Origin: Verticillium longisporum
Lineage: Eukaryota; Ascomycota; Sordariomycetes; Glomerellales; Plectosphaerellaceae
Assembly: GCA_019188255.1 (NCBI GenBank)
Contig: JAETXT010000005.1
Location: 3,286,001 to 3,350,000, forward strand
DNA length: 64,000 nucleotides
Reading direction: 5' to 3'
Part shown: positions 45,312-57,413 of the stretch, piece after piece
How positions within the stretch are numbered: position 1 is the first letter of the stretch
Layout: each line of letters begins with the position of its first letter
Position numbers and translations under genes: made by a program
The notes under the pieces: generated by a model
What the model saw: the letters and a program-made list of their open reading frames with translations, nothing else
What the model was told of the DNA's origin: nothing
Databases searched by the model: none

Positions 45312-46966
45312 ATGGAGACTCTTTCAAAAGAAGGTCAATTATTCCTTGCTATCCAAGCTATGGACAATGACCCGAACCTAAGCGCCCGGAGTGCTGCGAG
45401 GATCTACACCGTCCCCTTAACGACGCTCCTCCGACGCCAGAAGGGCAAACCCTCCCGACGCGAAAGCCCGCCCAATTCTGCCAAATTAACAGTACTAGAA
45501 GAGAAAACTATTGTCGAATATATCCTTGACCTAGATGCGCGATCTTACCCTCCCCGGTTGGGTGAGGTCGGAGATATGGCGAATCGCCTGCTTGCCGACC
45601 GTGACGCGCCACGCGTCGGGAAGAACTGGGCCGCAAACTTCGTCAAACGGCAACCAGAGCTCCGGACGCGTTTCTTTCGCAAGTACGACTACAAGAGGGC
45701 CCAATGCGAAGATCCGGACGCGATAAACGCGTGGTTCCGCCTCGTGCATAACATGATCGCCAAGTACGGCATCCAAGAGGCTGACATGTACAACTTTGAC
45801 GAGACCGGCTTCCAGATGGGCGTTATCGCCAACGGAATGGTCGTGACCAGTTCGGAAAGACGGTCCAATGTGAAGATGAGGCAGCCAGGCAACCGGGAAT
45901 GGGTTACGGTGATCCAGGGCGTTGGCGCGTTGGGTTTCTCCGTCCCGCCGTTCATCGTGGTTTCGGGCAAGTACCACCTCTCGAGCTGGTACCAGGACGA
46001 CGCGATTTCTCGCGACTGGAGAATCGCAACATCTCCAAACGGCTGGACGACGAATGATATTGGTCTGGAATGGATTCGGCATTTTGACAGGCATACAAAG
46101 TCCCGTACTTCGGGCGGTTATCGCCTACTGATCCTGGATGGCCACGAAAGTCACCACTCGGTCGACTTCGAACTCTACTGCAAGGAGAACAACATCATCA
46201 CACTCTGTATGCCTCCTCATTCGTCACATCTACTCCAGCCTCTCGATGTTGGGTGTTTTGGCCCACTAAAGAAAGCATACGGTCGGCAAATCGAGGATAG
46301 GATGAGGGCGGGTACAACGCACATCAGCAAAGAGGACTTCTTCCCGGCGTTTTCGGCTGCATTTCAGCAAGCAATGACAGAAAAAACATCCAGGGAGGCT
46401 TTCGAGGAGCGGGGCTTGTCCCCCATAACCCGGAAACAGTCCTGTCAAAGCTGGATGTGAGGTTGAGGACGACGACGCCTCCGGGGACGTCCCACGGGGA
46501 GCGTGATTCTTGGGTCTCTAAGACGCCCACTAACCTGCTCGAGGCAGGTTCCCAGACTGACTTCATCAAAGGGCGAATCTCACGCCACCAGGGAAGCTCC
46601 CCAACGTCAATTTTAGATGCTGTTGACTATCTTGCGAAGGGGACGCGGGGTGTTATGCACCAGATCGCTCTTTTGAAGTCAGAGGTTATGATCCTTCGAG
46701 AGGAAAATGCTACACTAAGCCGACGCCGGAGGGCCAAAAAGCTACGTCTCCGGGAAGGAGGAAGCATGGCTGTAGGCGAGGGACAGGACAAGATTGCTCA
46801 GAAGGAAGTAGATATCCAGATAAAAGAGGAAACGCTGCAGAACCCGGGTCCCGCGTCGTGGTCCCAGCCGAAGAAACGATGCTGTAGCGTATGCGGGAAG
46901 ACCGGCCACAACGCGAGAACTTGTCAGGTAGCTATCTCATCGTCTGCAAAAGACGAGGAGGAGTGA
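45312..46966 (+). CDS. pogo/Fot1-type DDD transposase, one apparent frameshift
   Basis: This is the cut-and-paste transposase of the surrounding element. A Psq-type helix-turn-helix (about residues 20-45) is followed by a CENP-B-type helix-turn-helix (about 85-130) and the DDE superfamily core. The three acidic residues lie in NFDETGFQMG (D163), LLILDGHESH (D276) and LLQPLDVGCF (D312), a DD35D spacing. A C-terminal CCHC zinc knuckle (CCSVCGKTGHNARTC) ends the protein. At the five-C run 46420-46424 the frame slips. One more C continues as PHNPETVLSKLDVRL, conserved in this family, and gives 551 aa; as written, the first frame stops at 46460. It may be intact in the organism. Start ATG 45312 lies just inside the left repeat. 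Confidence 0.88.
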
Positions 46967-47023
46967 TTTTAATTGATTTACGGCGTTTGGGTTGAGGTTT
47001 TCCTCGGAATGTTTGTCGGGTCG

Positions 47024-47073
47024 GGGTGAAGTGAACCACTCGCATGGGTGAACCACTCGCTTGTGGATTACGT
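47024..47073 (-). repeat. Right terminal inverted repeat of the pogo element
   Basis: Its reverse complement matches the left repeat over 50 bp with two substitutions (A/T between the tandem units, and G/A near the inner end). The TA target duplicate follows at 47074-47075. Confidence 0.9.
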
Positions 47074-47075
47074 TA

Positions 47076-50000
47076 TTACTAGAGTACTAATAGTAAATAG
47101 TTATATAGTTCGTTATAGGTATTTAATAGTAGTAGCCTTCTCCCTAGAAGTATAGTAAATATAGTCTCGATAGAATTCGATTCGTACTATCTATACTTCT
47201 ATAGTATTAGCCTAGGAAATAGAAATCTCCTTTAGTCTCTAGCTAGGCTTAATTATAATAGCTAGGAATAAGGTTTATACTAGGATTAGAAACTACTCTT
47301 CTATATTATCTATTAATAGGATCCTATATATAATCTTATATAGGGAATATCCTACTAGAGCTATATATCTAGAGTTTAGAGCCATAGTATACTATTAGTA
47401 ATCTAAGTCCTAGTCTATATATCTAGCTCCTATACGATTTATTATTTATTATATTAATCTATTAATTACCTCTACTATATTAAAGCTTTTATATAATTAA
47501 GCTAGTCCTAAGATTATACTTACGCCCTTACGGGCTAGGCCGTCTATAAACTCTATAGCTATAAAAGCTAAGCTAGTATCTAGGTAAAAGGCTAATAATA
47601 ATATACTAACTTTAGTTATCTAGGCTAGTACGATCTTTAATATCTCTATAGCTATAGTTCCTATTATCGGGAAAGCCTAAGTAAATTAGCTAAAGTAGTC
47701 TACTAGTACTAGGATATAGCGATAGTATCTTATAGTAGCTAGGAAGGGCCCTAAGTAATTAATGCCTATAAGTTAAAAGGGTTCGTAGACCTAGACGTCT
47801 ATAGGAGAAGCCTTAGGCTTATTCAGTTAATATCTTATATATATCTAGTAGCTAGTAATATAGTTAACGATATCTAATACTATATAGGGCTAGTATATTA
47901 ATACTATAAGCTTCCTTCTCATAGAGTTAGGTCCCTAGTATCCCGTATTATTATAGGCGGCCTTTAATATATTTACTACTTCGCTCTCGACTAGGTATAA
48001 CTACTATAGGCCCCTACCTATATAATAAAGGAGCTTTATATTTTCGATCTTATAATAGGCAGCCTAGGCTATAATAGCCCTCTTCTAGTATCTACTCTAG
48101 CTATTAGTAGCTATAGTTAATATTAGGAATATAATAATATCCTTATACTACTATAACTCTATACTTACCTAGCCTAGGAAGTTTAAGTATAGCGTTTAAT
48201 ATATATATAGATAAGATACGACCCCTTAATCGTTGCTCGTTCACTAGTAGAAGACCTAACTTGAAATCCTAGACTAGAGTATTAAGTTTAGCTCTCTATA
48301 AAGTATAAGGCTATAGGCTTATTAGGTAGCTTAGGGATACTATATCCTATACTAGTTATTAGGCCGCTAGTCTCTTAGTTTTATACTTCTTAGTAGCTTA
48401 TTATATTAGGTCTTAGTAGCCTCCCGAACTATCCTTCTAGATCTATATACTATTATTATCTTAGCTCCTAAATTAGGATAAATCATTATTATACTTAATT
48501 AAGCTAAAGATAGTTCGGGAGAGGGCATCTATAGCCTTATTACGCTCTCCTAGGATATATTAGGTTTCTAGGTTTAATAGTCGAAGCTCTATTATTTACT
48601 AAGTATAGATATTATTATAGTAACCTAATAATAGGAACTATATAAGTAGTCGATAGTTAGTATAGATAGTTAATACCTTCTTAGCATAGAAGTAGTACTA
48701 ATAACGTCTATAGAATTCTATAATTATATATAGTTCTCGCTTATAGGTATTATAATTTCGTTATATCTTTATAAATAGGAATATATTATATAGGAGTGGC
48801 TTATTAACCCCTCCCTAGGCCTATATAACTACGTATCTAGTACTAAACCTAGATATATCTATATATATTTTAACTAGCTCTCTAATATAATATCCCTATA
48901 TTTTAATCGCTTAGGCGTATATAGTCCTAAGGGTAGTAAATGCTAGTAACTTAGTATTATTCTACTACTATATAACGTTCCTAGTTAGTCTATAAAGTAG
49001 CCTAGATAGCTCTATATAGTTACGAATCTAGCGATAATATAGTCCTAAGGCTCTAAGGAATAATCTAACTTATATTTAGTCCTATAATATAGGTCTTTTT
49101 ACTAAGCTTCTTTATATATTCTAGCTTAATTATTATTAGACTATTTATATTATAGTTCTAGCCGATAGCTATAATTAAATCTAGGCTAAGGCGAAGTTTT
49201 AAGAATAATAGCTTTAATATAGATTAGAGTAATCGGGGTAATAGGTAGTACTTTAGGAAGGACTATTATATTCGGAAATCTATATAAATAATAAAAACAG
49301 TATCGAAGTAGTTAGTTATAAGCGCTAGTCCTCTAGGTTCTAAGGGGATTATTATTAAGGGTTTAGTATATAGTCTAGGAATAGGCCCTAGTACTATCTT
49401 TATAGCTTCTATTATTAAGTAAATAGTAGTCTAAGATCCCTATAGTATCTAGGTAGGTTATAGTTATAGGAATCTATCTATAGCGAATATAAAAACTAAG
49501 CGGGAATCTAGATATACTCTAATAGACTAATAAATATACTTTAAATCTAGTATACTATATAAGCTAATTTATAGGTCTATAAGCTTATCGTAGACCTTAT
49601 TTAGCTAAGTAATTAATATCCTAGGCATCTCTTCGGTTATATAGCTATAATTGAATATAAGCTTATACTTAGCCTAAGCGTCTACCTCCTATCTAGACTT
49701 AACTACTAGGATAGGTTTAGCTCTCTAGTTAGATAGGGTACTATTTATTAATAATATAGACTTATATATACTAGCCTTAATACCGTCCTAGATTAGCTTA
49801 TATAGCTAGTATTACTCTATTAATATTTAGCGTTTCCTAGGGGACCTATTCTAGGGTTAGGTTCTAGGCTTTAAGCGTATATAGTATTTATATAGGTCTA
49901 TTAGTAGAATATTATATATTAAGTTTACGGTAAGTCTATAATAGGTATATAGAGTCCTTATTATATCCTTATATAGGTCTTCTAGTACTAGTAGCCCTAG

Positions 50001-51734
50001 TATATATCTAGAGTCCTTAATCTACTATATAACGATATCTATAGATATAGCCTTATCTATTAATAAGCGTTTAATATATTACTCGGTTAGGAAGTATAGG
50101 CTAGGTTAATAGTCTAGATTAGTGCCCTTAGGGGTAGTCCTCTAGAGCTCCTCGTCTAGGTCTAGTTCCGCGGCTATAGTTATAGAATAGGCTCCTAGAT
50201 ACTCGGGCTTCAACTATTAGTTTTAGTAATAATATAGGCCTTTAGCCTATATATATAATATACTATTCTACGTAGCTACCCTTAGAATATAAAAAATCGA
50301 TTATACTAGGTAAGCTCTAATTAAGTAATTAAATCCGCTAATAATATCGCTATCTAGATATAGTTTTCCGACTTATCTAGGTCGTATAATTAGAATTAGT
50401 TTTCCGATTTAGAATAAGCTTCTATATCTATATCCTTAATATCGTCTAAGTCGTTATATTAGTTATTAGTAGATAAGTCTCTAGTATTAATATCGTTATT
50501 ATTATTTAATTCTTAGTATAGTGCCGTTATACTCTCCGGGTCTAATAGGATCTTCTATCTTACTAAGGGTTAAAGTCTAGGGCCTTATAATGCCCTAGCT
50601 TCCTCCTTCCTAGCTAGGTCGCTAATTAATAGTTAGCTATTTCGGATATCTAGGTATATATTTACTTCTTATAGCTTTAATAAGCCTAATATTAATTATA
50701 CTCTATAGGACCTATAGAAGTCTAGCTTAATAATAGCCTAAATATCTCTCTATAGGCTATCTATAGTTACTTTAAATACTACGAAGTCTTATATAGGGGT
50801 TATATTCCCGTCTAAAGTAATAATATATAAACCCCCTAATCCTATAGATAAAAGACTATACCTAGGGATCTAGTAGAAGTTAATAATAGCTAGGGAGATT
50901 ATATTAACTTCCGAGCCTTAGTCTATTTATATAGAATTAGGTAGTATTAGGAATCTAATTATCTTCCCTCTAACCTTAGTAGTAATTATATAATCTACTT
51001 AATAGAGTCTAGTAGCTATATATAGTCTAGGTATTATATCCGGCCCAGTTTACTTCTAGAATCCTAGAGGTAATCCCTTAGCTTCTAGTAAACCCGATAT
51101 AGTATAAGCCTTAGAATTACTCCCTTTCCTAGTAATATATTTACGGAGATACTTAATTATATCCGGGGATATCTATATAATCTCTATAAGGTTTACTTAG
51201 GCTATAAATCTCTTAAAGAAGGCTAAGTAATCGAATAGTATTGCCCCGTTCTATTTAATAATAGATACTAGTCCGTCCTAGCGAGGCTTCTTAGTCTTAT
51301 AGGTTATTCGAGCTATTAGTCCTTTATCCCTAGTAATCGCCCTAAGGCGTATAGCTACTATATTAGTAAGGTCTTCTAGTAATACTCTATATCTAAAAGG
51401 CTAGCTAGGTAGCTCTAGTAGCGCCTAGGATCCCCTTATAGGTCTAAGTATACTAAACTCTAGTCGTACTTCCTTAGAGGTAGTTAGTAAATAGGCTTTA
51501 CGCTTCTTTCTAATTACAGGTTTAATAGCTATCGAGAATATTTAAGCTATAATAGAATCTAAGACGTTTCTAATTATTTCCGGATTAATATAAATAACTT
51601 TATTATTAAACTCTACTCTATAAGAATGAGAATCTACTATAATACTAGTAACCGATAATATAGTAGCAGTATCCTATAATTAGGCTAGGTCATTATCTCT
51701 AGAGTATAAAGGTATTAAGCTAAGGGCCTACTAT
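47076..51734 (-). mobile_element. RIP-degraded Ty3/gypsy retrotransposon (internal region)
   Basis: Read on the minus strand, with TAA/TAG taken as mutated CAA/CAG, three retroelement domains appear in gypsy order. An aspartic-protease-like GSEVNII segment is at about 50.9 kb. Reverse transcriptase is at about 49.75-49.1 kb (EEMPRILIT, SILDLKYIYQSIRVYLDSR, VLGPIPR). Integrase is at about 48.0-47.4 kb (LNKPKASP, EPFQLIGINYLGPF, RYILVLVDYFSQFTQAF). Stops are frequent and all explicable by C-to-T change, so the element is dead. The pogo element may have split its 3' part. A possible 5' LTR is the repeat at 51735-51904. Confidence 0.7.
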
Positions 51735-51904
51735 TATTAGGACCTTACGTTGGGGGTATATTGGTATTAGTGTAAATGGTTGACTATCTAGTACTACTAG
51801 TATCTGGGCGGACACCCCTATTAGTAGAGTGCCCTAGCCCTAGGACTCTAGCGGAGTCGAGCCAGAGTCCGTGGCTAGAGCAGTCTCTACAGGTGCCCCT
51901 AATA
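51735..51904 (-). repeat. GC-richer repeat, possible gypsy LTR fragment
   Basis: This 170-bp unit matches 685-855 in inverted orientation. It keeps GTGCCCTAG, GGCGGACACC and GCGGAGTCGAGCC-type motifs where the other copy has A or T. It is one of the few sites in the desert with CpA/TpG left. Its position just upstream of the minus-strand gypsy remnant suits a 5' LTR, but no second copy was found at the other end of that element. Confidence 0.5.
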
Positions 51905-53099
51905 TTAATTAGGGAAAGTAGATAGTTCGGATTTCAATCGGCGTACTAGTATTATAACTTTAACTTATCGAGGCTATTAAGTATAGCCTCGATTCTACTT
52001 ATAAACTAGATCTTATCGCCGATTTATTAGCGATAACCCGCTACTAGATATCTAACGTCTAACTCCTTATATTGCCCCCCCTCTAGGAGGTCTAGTCCCT
52101 AGAACTTATAATGCCTTCATCGTTATATCTCCCGATAATAGCTCTTTATAGGACCTTAGTATATAATATTCCTTTATTCTAGTTCCTTTATAGGGTTACG
52201 CTTTAATTTAGGTATATTATTAAGCGGTATTATAATAATAGTAATAATTATAATAATTAAGAATAAGTAATAATATAAAATAATTTTCCCTACTAATTCT
52301 TAGGCTTCTCTTTACTATATAAGCTTAATTTTCTTCTTCCTTATATAGCTATATATTATTAGGTTTTCGCTTACTATATAACGACTTAACGATTCTACTA
52401 TTATAATTATATATTATAAGATCCTTTTATATTTTTATATTTAAATCCTTATTACTACTATATCGGACGTTACTCTTCGTTTTAATAATATTTATCTATT
52501 TAATCCTAATTCTAATTAGGAAGCGGATAATAGCTTAGCTATCTCGGAGCTCTAGTACCCTCTTTATAAATATTATTTCGGTAAATTAGCCTCCTAGCCT
52601 AGTATAGAGTATATAGCTAGTTATTTATCTAGTAAATACGTTTATTATAAATATAATAAAGGAGCTTATCTCTCTATAAATTCGTTAAAATCTTCCTTTA
52701 ATATTTATTAATATAAAAAGATTCCTAAGCCTCTCTATAGCTTAGCTTAGTATATTTAGTATTATATAATAGTCGATATAATAGAAAGTAATATAATTAA
52801 TTTAATAAATTATAATCTAAAGTAATATATTTATTACCTCGCTTAGCTAATAGAATTAATTAAATATTTTAAGAAGATATTCTATTTAAGCATTAACCCT
52901 TCTTATTATAGCTAGTATTATAATATTATAAATTATAATAGTATCTTTAAGTTCTTCTTTATTAATTAGAATAATATCTCCTTATTAAGACCTCTTCGAT
53001 TTATACCCTTCTATCTCTCTAGCTTTATTATTCTATAAGTTTTTATTAATCTTTCTACGATTCTTTACTAATTAACATTTATAAATAAAGCTATTAAAC
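51905..53099. repeat. RIP-degraded DNA, unassigned
   Basis: This AT-rich, RIP-type sequence lies between the gypsy and copia remnants. A plus-strand frame over about 52480-53095 is fairly open if TAA/TAG are read as mutated Gln codons, but the product (rich in Tyr, Ser, Ile and Asn after mutation) is not recognisable. A short C-rich spot lies near 52070. Confidence 0.5.
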
Positions 53100-53380
53100 T
53101 AATATTAGGGGATTACCTAGGTTAGTAATTACCGTATAGGATTCACTAATATAGTAATTACTAGGGCTAGGATTTATAGCTCTTAGGAGTATATAATTTA
53201 TAGCCTACGTAATTAGTAAATTAGATAGGTATATCTAATTTACGTAGGTAGTAGTAATTTAGAGAGATAGAATTGTTAATAATTATAACCCTTATATTAC
53301 TTACCCTACCGATTTAGAGCTCTTAGGTATAGCTAAAGTAATAAATTAGGGTTTATATAAATAGTAAAGCCCTCTTAATA
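53100..53380 (+). repeat. LTR of copia copy A (5' LTR), heavily mutated
   Basis: These 281 bp match the reverse complement of 57135-57413 end to end (TAATATTAGGGG at the start, CCCTCTTAATA at the end). Differences are mostly transitions, with this copy carrying more A/T. The terminal TG and CA of a normal LTR would become TA under RIP, as seen here. It directly precedes the plus-strand copia internal region. Confidence 0.7.
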
Positions 53381-56300
53381 CTAATTAATATTATATTTAA
53401 TATAATATAGAATAACTAGAGCTAGAGAAGTTAGGATCGATCCTATAGATAGTAAATTCGCTATATATAAGCTTATTAGTTATACTTTATAAGTAATCGT
53501 AAGAGTACCATTTACTTTAAGTACTTTAGGACTCTTATAAGAGCTTAATAATAGGGAAATCCCCTATTATATAATTTATAGGAGTACCGTCTACTTCGAG
53601 TACCTTAGGACTCCTATACCTAAGATTACTATCTAGGCTATATTATTAGCTATTAAACCCGATAAACGAAGCTCTACGGAATAGTTAATTAACTATAATA
53701 GAGCTTTAATAAAATTAATAATAATAAGCTCCTTAGATTATAGTAATAGCTCCGTAATAGAGCTGGAGAATGCTAAAAAGATATAATAGGAGTTCGATAG
53801 TATTCTAGAAGAATTTAGTATATTACGTTTAACGTAGAAGGTTAAGAAGGGTCTCGATATTAATTTTATCGTTAATAGAATAGAATTACGGTTCCCTAGA
53901 TTACTAGATTCAGTATCTATAGATCTTAAAAGCGCTTAGATCCTTAAAGTAATAAGTATATATAGGACTATAAAGGGAGTTTATTTCTTAGAAGCGTTTA
54001 TCGAAGACTTCTAGGGCTAGATTAAAGAGGACTTTAACTCTTATAATATAATAATTATTCGAGTATTAAAGGTATATCTAATAGAGTACGGGATCCTTCT
54101 TCTAGGAGTAATAAATGCTAAGATATTAAAGAGATTAATCCTAATACTTTTATAGGAAGAGATACCCGATATAATAGAATCGATTATTATTAATTAGGAT
54201 TTAGTATTCTAAAGAGTAGAGGAATAGCGAGATTAATAGGACGATAAATAATAATCTATAGGGAATGCTTAGCTATCCTAAATCCGAAAACTATAAATAG
54301 GGAGGATAGATCCTTAATAGCCCCTAGTTCTAGGGTTATTTAATTAATAGAATAGGTAATCTAGTTAATAAGAGATTATACTTTAATTATAAAGAAATAA
54401 GATTTTACCTTTAAATATTACTTAGAACCTATTAGCTTAGTATTATATTCTATTATTATACGAATCGGTAAATTTACTAATCGATAGAGCTATAATTAAG
54501 TAATTCATATTACTCTAGAATAAGGAGAATAATTATTCTAAGGAGATATATAATATCTTTAACGATAAAATATATATCTTTATAGATATTTACGAATTAC
54601 TATAAATCCGCTATATATAGCTCTATATACTCTTCCTAAATATACTTTTAAAGTATATATAAACTTTCTTCTTAGAATATATAAATTAGAATATAGGATT
54701 CTATTAAATATATTTAGCGATTAAATAATAGTTCGATTTAGAGATTAATAGAATATAATATTATATAGATTAGAGCTGAATAAATATTCTATTCTATAAT
54801 AATAGAAGCTAATAATATAGGAAAGCTACGAATAGAAGTTCTTTAGATCTTTCTAAATAGGCTTTAATAGTACTAGAAAGTATTTAGCCTTATATTTAAG
54901 GAAGAGATTTATCTTTATATAAATACTCTAAGGGTAGTTTAAAGTATCTTAGAGTTAAAGATTATATTAATAAAGCTAGAGCGATCTTTTAATATACTAT
55001 CTATATAGCTTAAGAGTATATTAAAGGTAGAAGAGAATATTAGAATACTTAAGTACTTCTATATTAATAGATATTATAGGAGCGGATATTACTAGGCTAG
55101 TAGAAGGGGAGATCGTAGAGAGTAATTAATACGTAGAATTAATAATCGTTAATTATCTAGAATTTATAAATACTAGATATACTCTAAATTAGACTATAGA
55201 TCGATAAAGTACTCTCCTAAAGAGTAATAATATTTAAAAGAATAATAGAAATATATATAGGAAGTATATAAGGATTAATAGAAAGGATATTATTAGTTTT
55301 TAATAATAATAGAATCTATTAAGAGCTCGGAATTAGATAATCCTATTTCCGATAAGCTAGGAATAGATAATACTTTTAAGTCTAATCCTAAGAGCGAATT
55401 AATAAATATCTATATTATATACTTCCTAGTAAATAAGTCATTCTAATATAGAATTAGGGGGAATAGTCTAAAAGCTAAAATAACAGCTCTAATAGAATAG
55501 CTCTTTATTTAGTATTAGATTAATAATATTTCTATATAATATAATATTATTTTTAATATAAATATAATATTAATTTCTATAATAGGAGCTTTATAAATAA
55601 GGGCCCTAATAGCCCTAATATTAAGCCTAATAATTAATAAATAGGGAATAAGGGCTGGAGTAAGATTCGGAATAGGAAATCCTATTTCTATAATAGAGGA
55701 GATTACTATTCTAATATTAATTAGGAGAATTACGTTCTATATCGTCTTAATAGATACTCTATTCCTACTTTATATTAAGGATATAGACGATCTCGGAATC
55801 TATTTAAATAATATATATAATAAGCTAGTAAAGTATATTAGGGAGATCTAGGAGTATATACCTATTTTTCGTAAATAGGGCTATTTATAGTTCTTCCTAG
55901 ATACGAAGACCTATATTAGCTCTAGGATTATATATATAATAGGGATAGAGAGCAATAGAATAGCGTTTTTAATAGAAATAGAGCTCCGATATATTTATAA
56001 GCGGTTCGGTTATCTATTTATAGAGAAGCTATAGAACTTATTCTAGAGAATAGACTAGAATGTAAATCGGGACGCTCTAGAGCTAATAAACCGCTTCCAC
56101 TATTATTATTAAATTAAAGGGAAGTCTCTATAATACTTTAAGTTTACCCTAAGGTTAGATATCGATTTTAATTATAAGATTTTAATCGATATTATATATT
56201 TAAATAGAAAGCCTATTCTTTATATAATCGATACGAGTATAGGATTCTAATTTATAATTTTTATTCCTAATTTTATAGTTTATATAATATAGGAAGCTCT

Positions 56301-57134
56301 TAAGAGGTATTAATTAAATATATACCTTAGGCCTCTAGACGTTATAACTATTAATACTAGAATGAACTTTACCTCTATAGAGTTTAGGGTAGAGGTATAC
56401 CTCCTAGGTATAACTTACTATTAGATCTCTATAGAGGCCTATTAGTTAATCGGTAAGGTTAAGAGCTACTATAAGCCGATATATAGAGCGTACGAGATCT
56501 TAAAAATAGAGTCTTATAATATAAGCCTAGAATCGCTACTTTAAGGAGCTATAAAGGTAATAAACGATATTACTAGGCTTAATAGATTAATACTTATATT
56601 ACTCGTATTTAGGGCGATATTTAGGATTATTATTAATTTAGCGCCTATACGACCTAGGTATAGTATACTAAAGCGGTTAATAAAGCGATAGCGGAGCTTT
56701 AGCGAATAATCGCTAAATAGAAGGTTAATAATACTCTTAATATTTATAATAGACTAGATACTAAGTAATTACTACCGAGATCGCTAGAGCTAGGAAGCGA
56801 TATTCTTATATTCTAAGAGCAGGAGAAATAGACTAATCCCTATAAGGTTATATCGGTTTCTAATATAATAATTATAATCGAAATAGTTAATAGCCTAATA
56901 GAGTTTAGAGGAATATATATTAAACTATATAATAGATCGCTAGATTAATAGGCTAGGGAGATAATAGTAATTCGAACTCTAGAGACCCTAGAATTATTTA
57001 AATACTTAGAGCTAATTCTACTATAACGATATAGGAGACCTAGGAAGTTAATAAATACTATAAATCTATTATAAGCGGCTTTTATAGATCGTAAGAATAG
57101 TATAACTAGGACTTTATAGATTAAACGTTAATTT
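53381..57134 (+). mobile_element. RIP-degraded Ty1/copia copy A (5' part: gag-like to integrase)
   Basis: This is the internal part of a copia-type element read rightward. At about 56190-56480 the integrase core is recognisable with RIP damage: YLNRKPILYIIDTSIGFQ, then DVITINTRMNF where the second catalytic Asp is now Asn, then EAY, LIGKVKSYYKPI and YRAYEIL. Homology to copy B runs from at least 53742 to 57134 (about 3393 bp) with virtually no length difference. It ends exactly where the copy B LTR begins. The RT/RNase H half is absent here, as expected if copy B inserted at this point. Confidence 0.72.
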
Positions 57135-57413
57135 TATTAAGAGGGCTTTACTACTTATATAAACCCCGTTTCATTGCTTTGGCTATGCCTGAGAGCTCTG
57201 AATAGGTAGGGTAGGTAATATAAGTCTTATAATATAGTTAATAATCTCTCTCTAAATTACTACTACCTATATAAGTTAGATATACCTATCTAATTCACCG
57301 ATTACGTAAGCTATGATTTACGTGCTCCTGAGAGCTGTGAATCCTAGCTACGGTGATTACTATATCGGTGATCCCCTATTGAGATCACTGCCCTAGGGAA
57401 CCCCTTAATATTA
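57135..57413 (-). repeat. LTR of copia copy B (3' LTR), lightly mutated
   Basis: The 279 bp on the minus strand match the copy A LTR. Many CpA and TpG dinucleotides persist (for example GATCACTGCCCTAGG and GGCTATGCCTGAGAG), so it is much less affected by RIP than the copy A LTR. On the minus strand a purine-rich tract (AAAGAAAAGAGAG) lies just upstream, where a polypurine tract would be expected. Confidence 0.7.

Larger units (their letters stand above)
45214..47073 (+). mobile_element. pogo/Fot1-like DNA transposon, complete, post-RIP insertion
   Basis: This 1860-bp element has 50-bp terminal inverted repeats (45214-45263 and 47024-47073) with two mismatches. It is flanked on both sides by TA, the target site that pogo/Tc1-mariner elements duplicate. 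It holds one transposase gene of DDD type. Its composition is normal and CpA/TpG are intact, although it sits in DNA stripped of those dinucleotides. It must therefore have inserted after the surroundings were mutated, and it has not been through RIP itself. Confidence 0.92.

Noticed and set aside
53100..57413. A DNA transposon with 280-bp terminal inverted repeats and an integrase (Ginger-like)
   Set aside because: The internal region continues as a copia polyprotein in copy B beyond the second repeat, and the repeats fit LTRs of two oppositely oriented copies.
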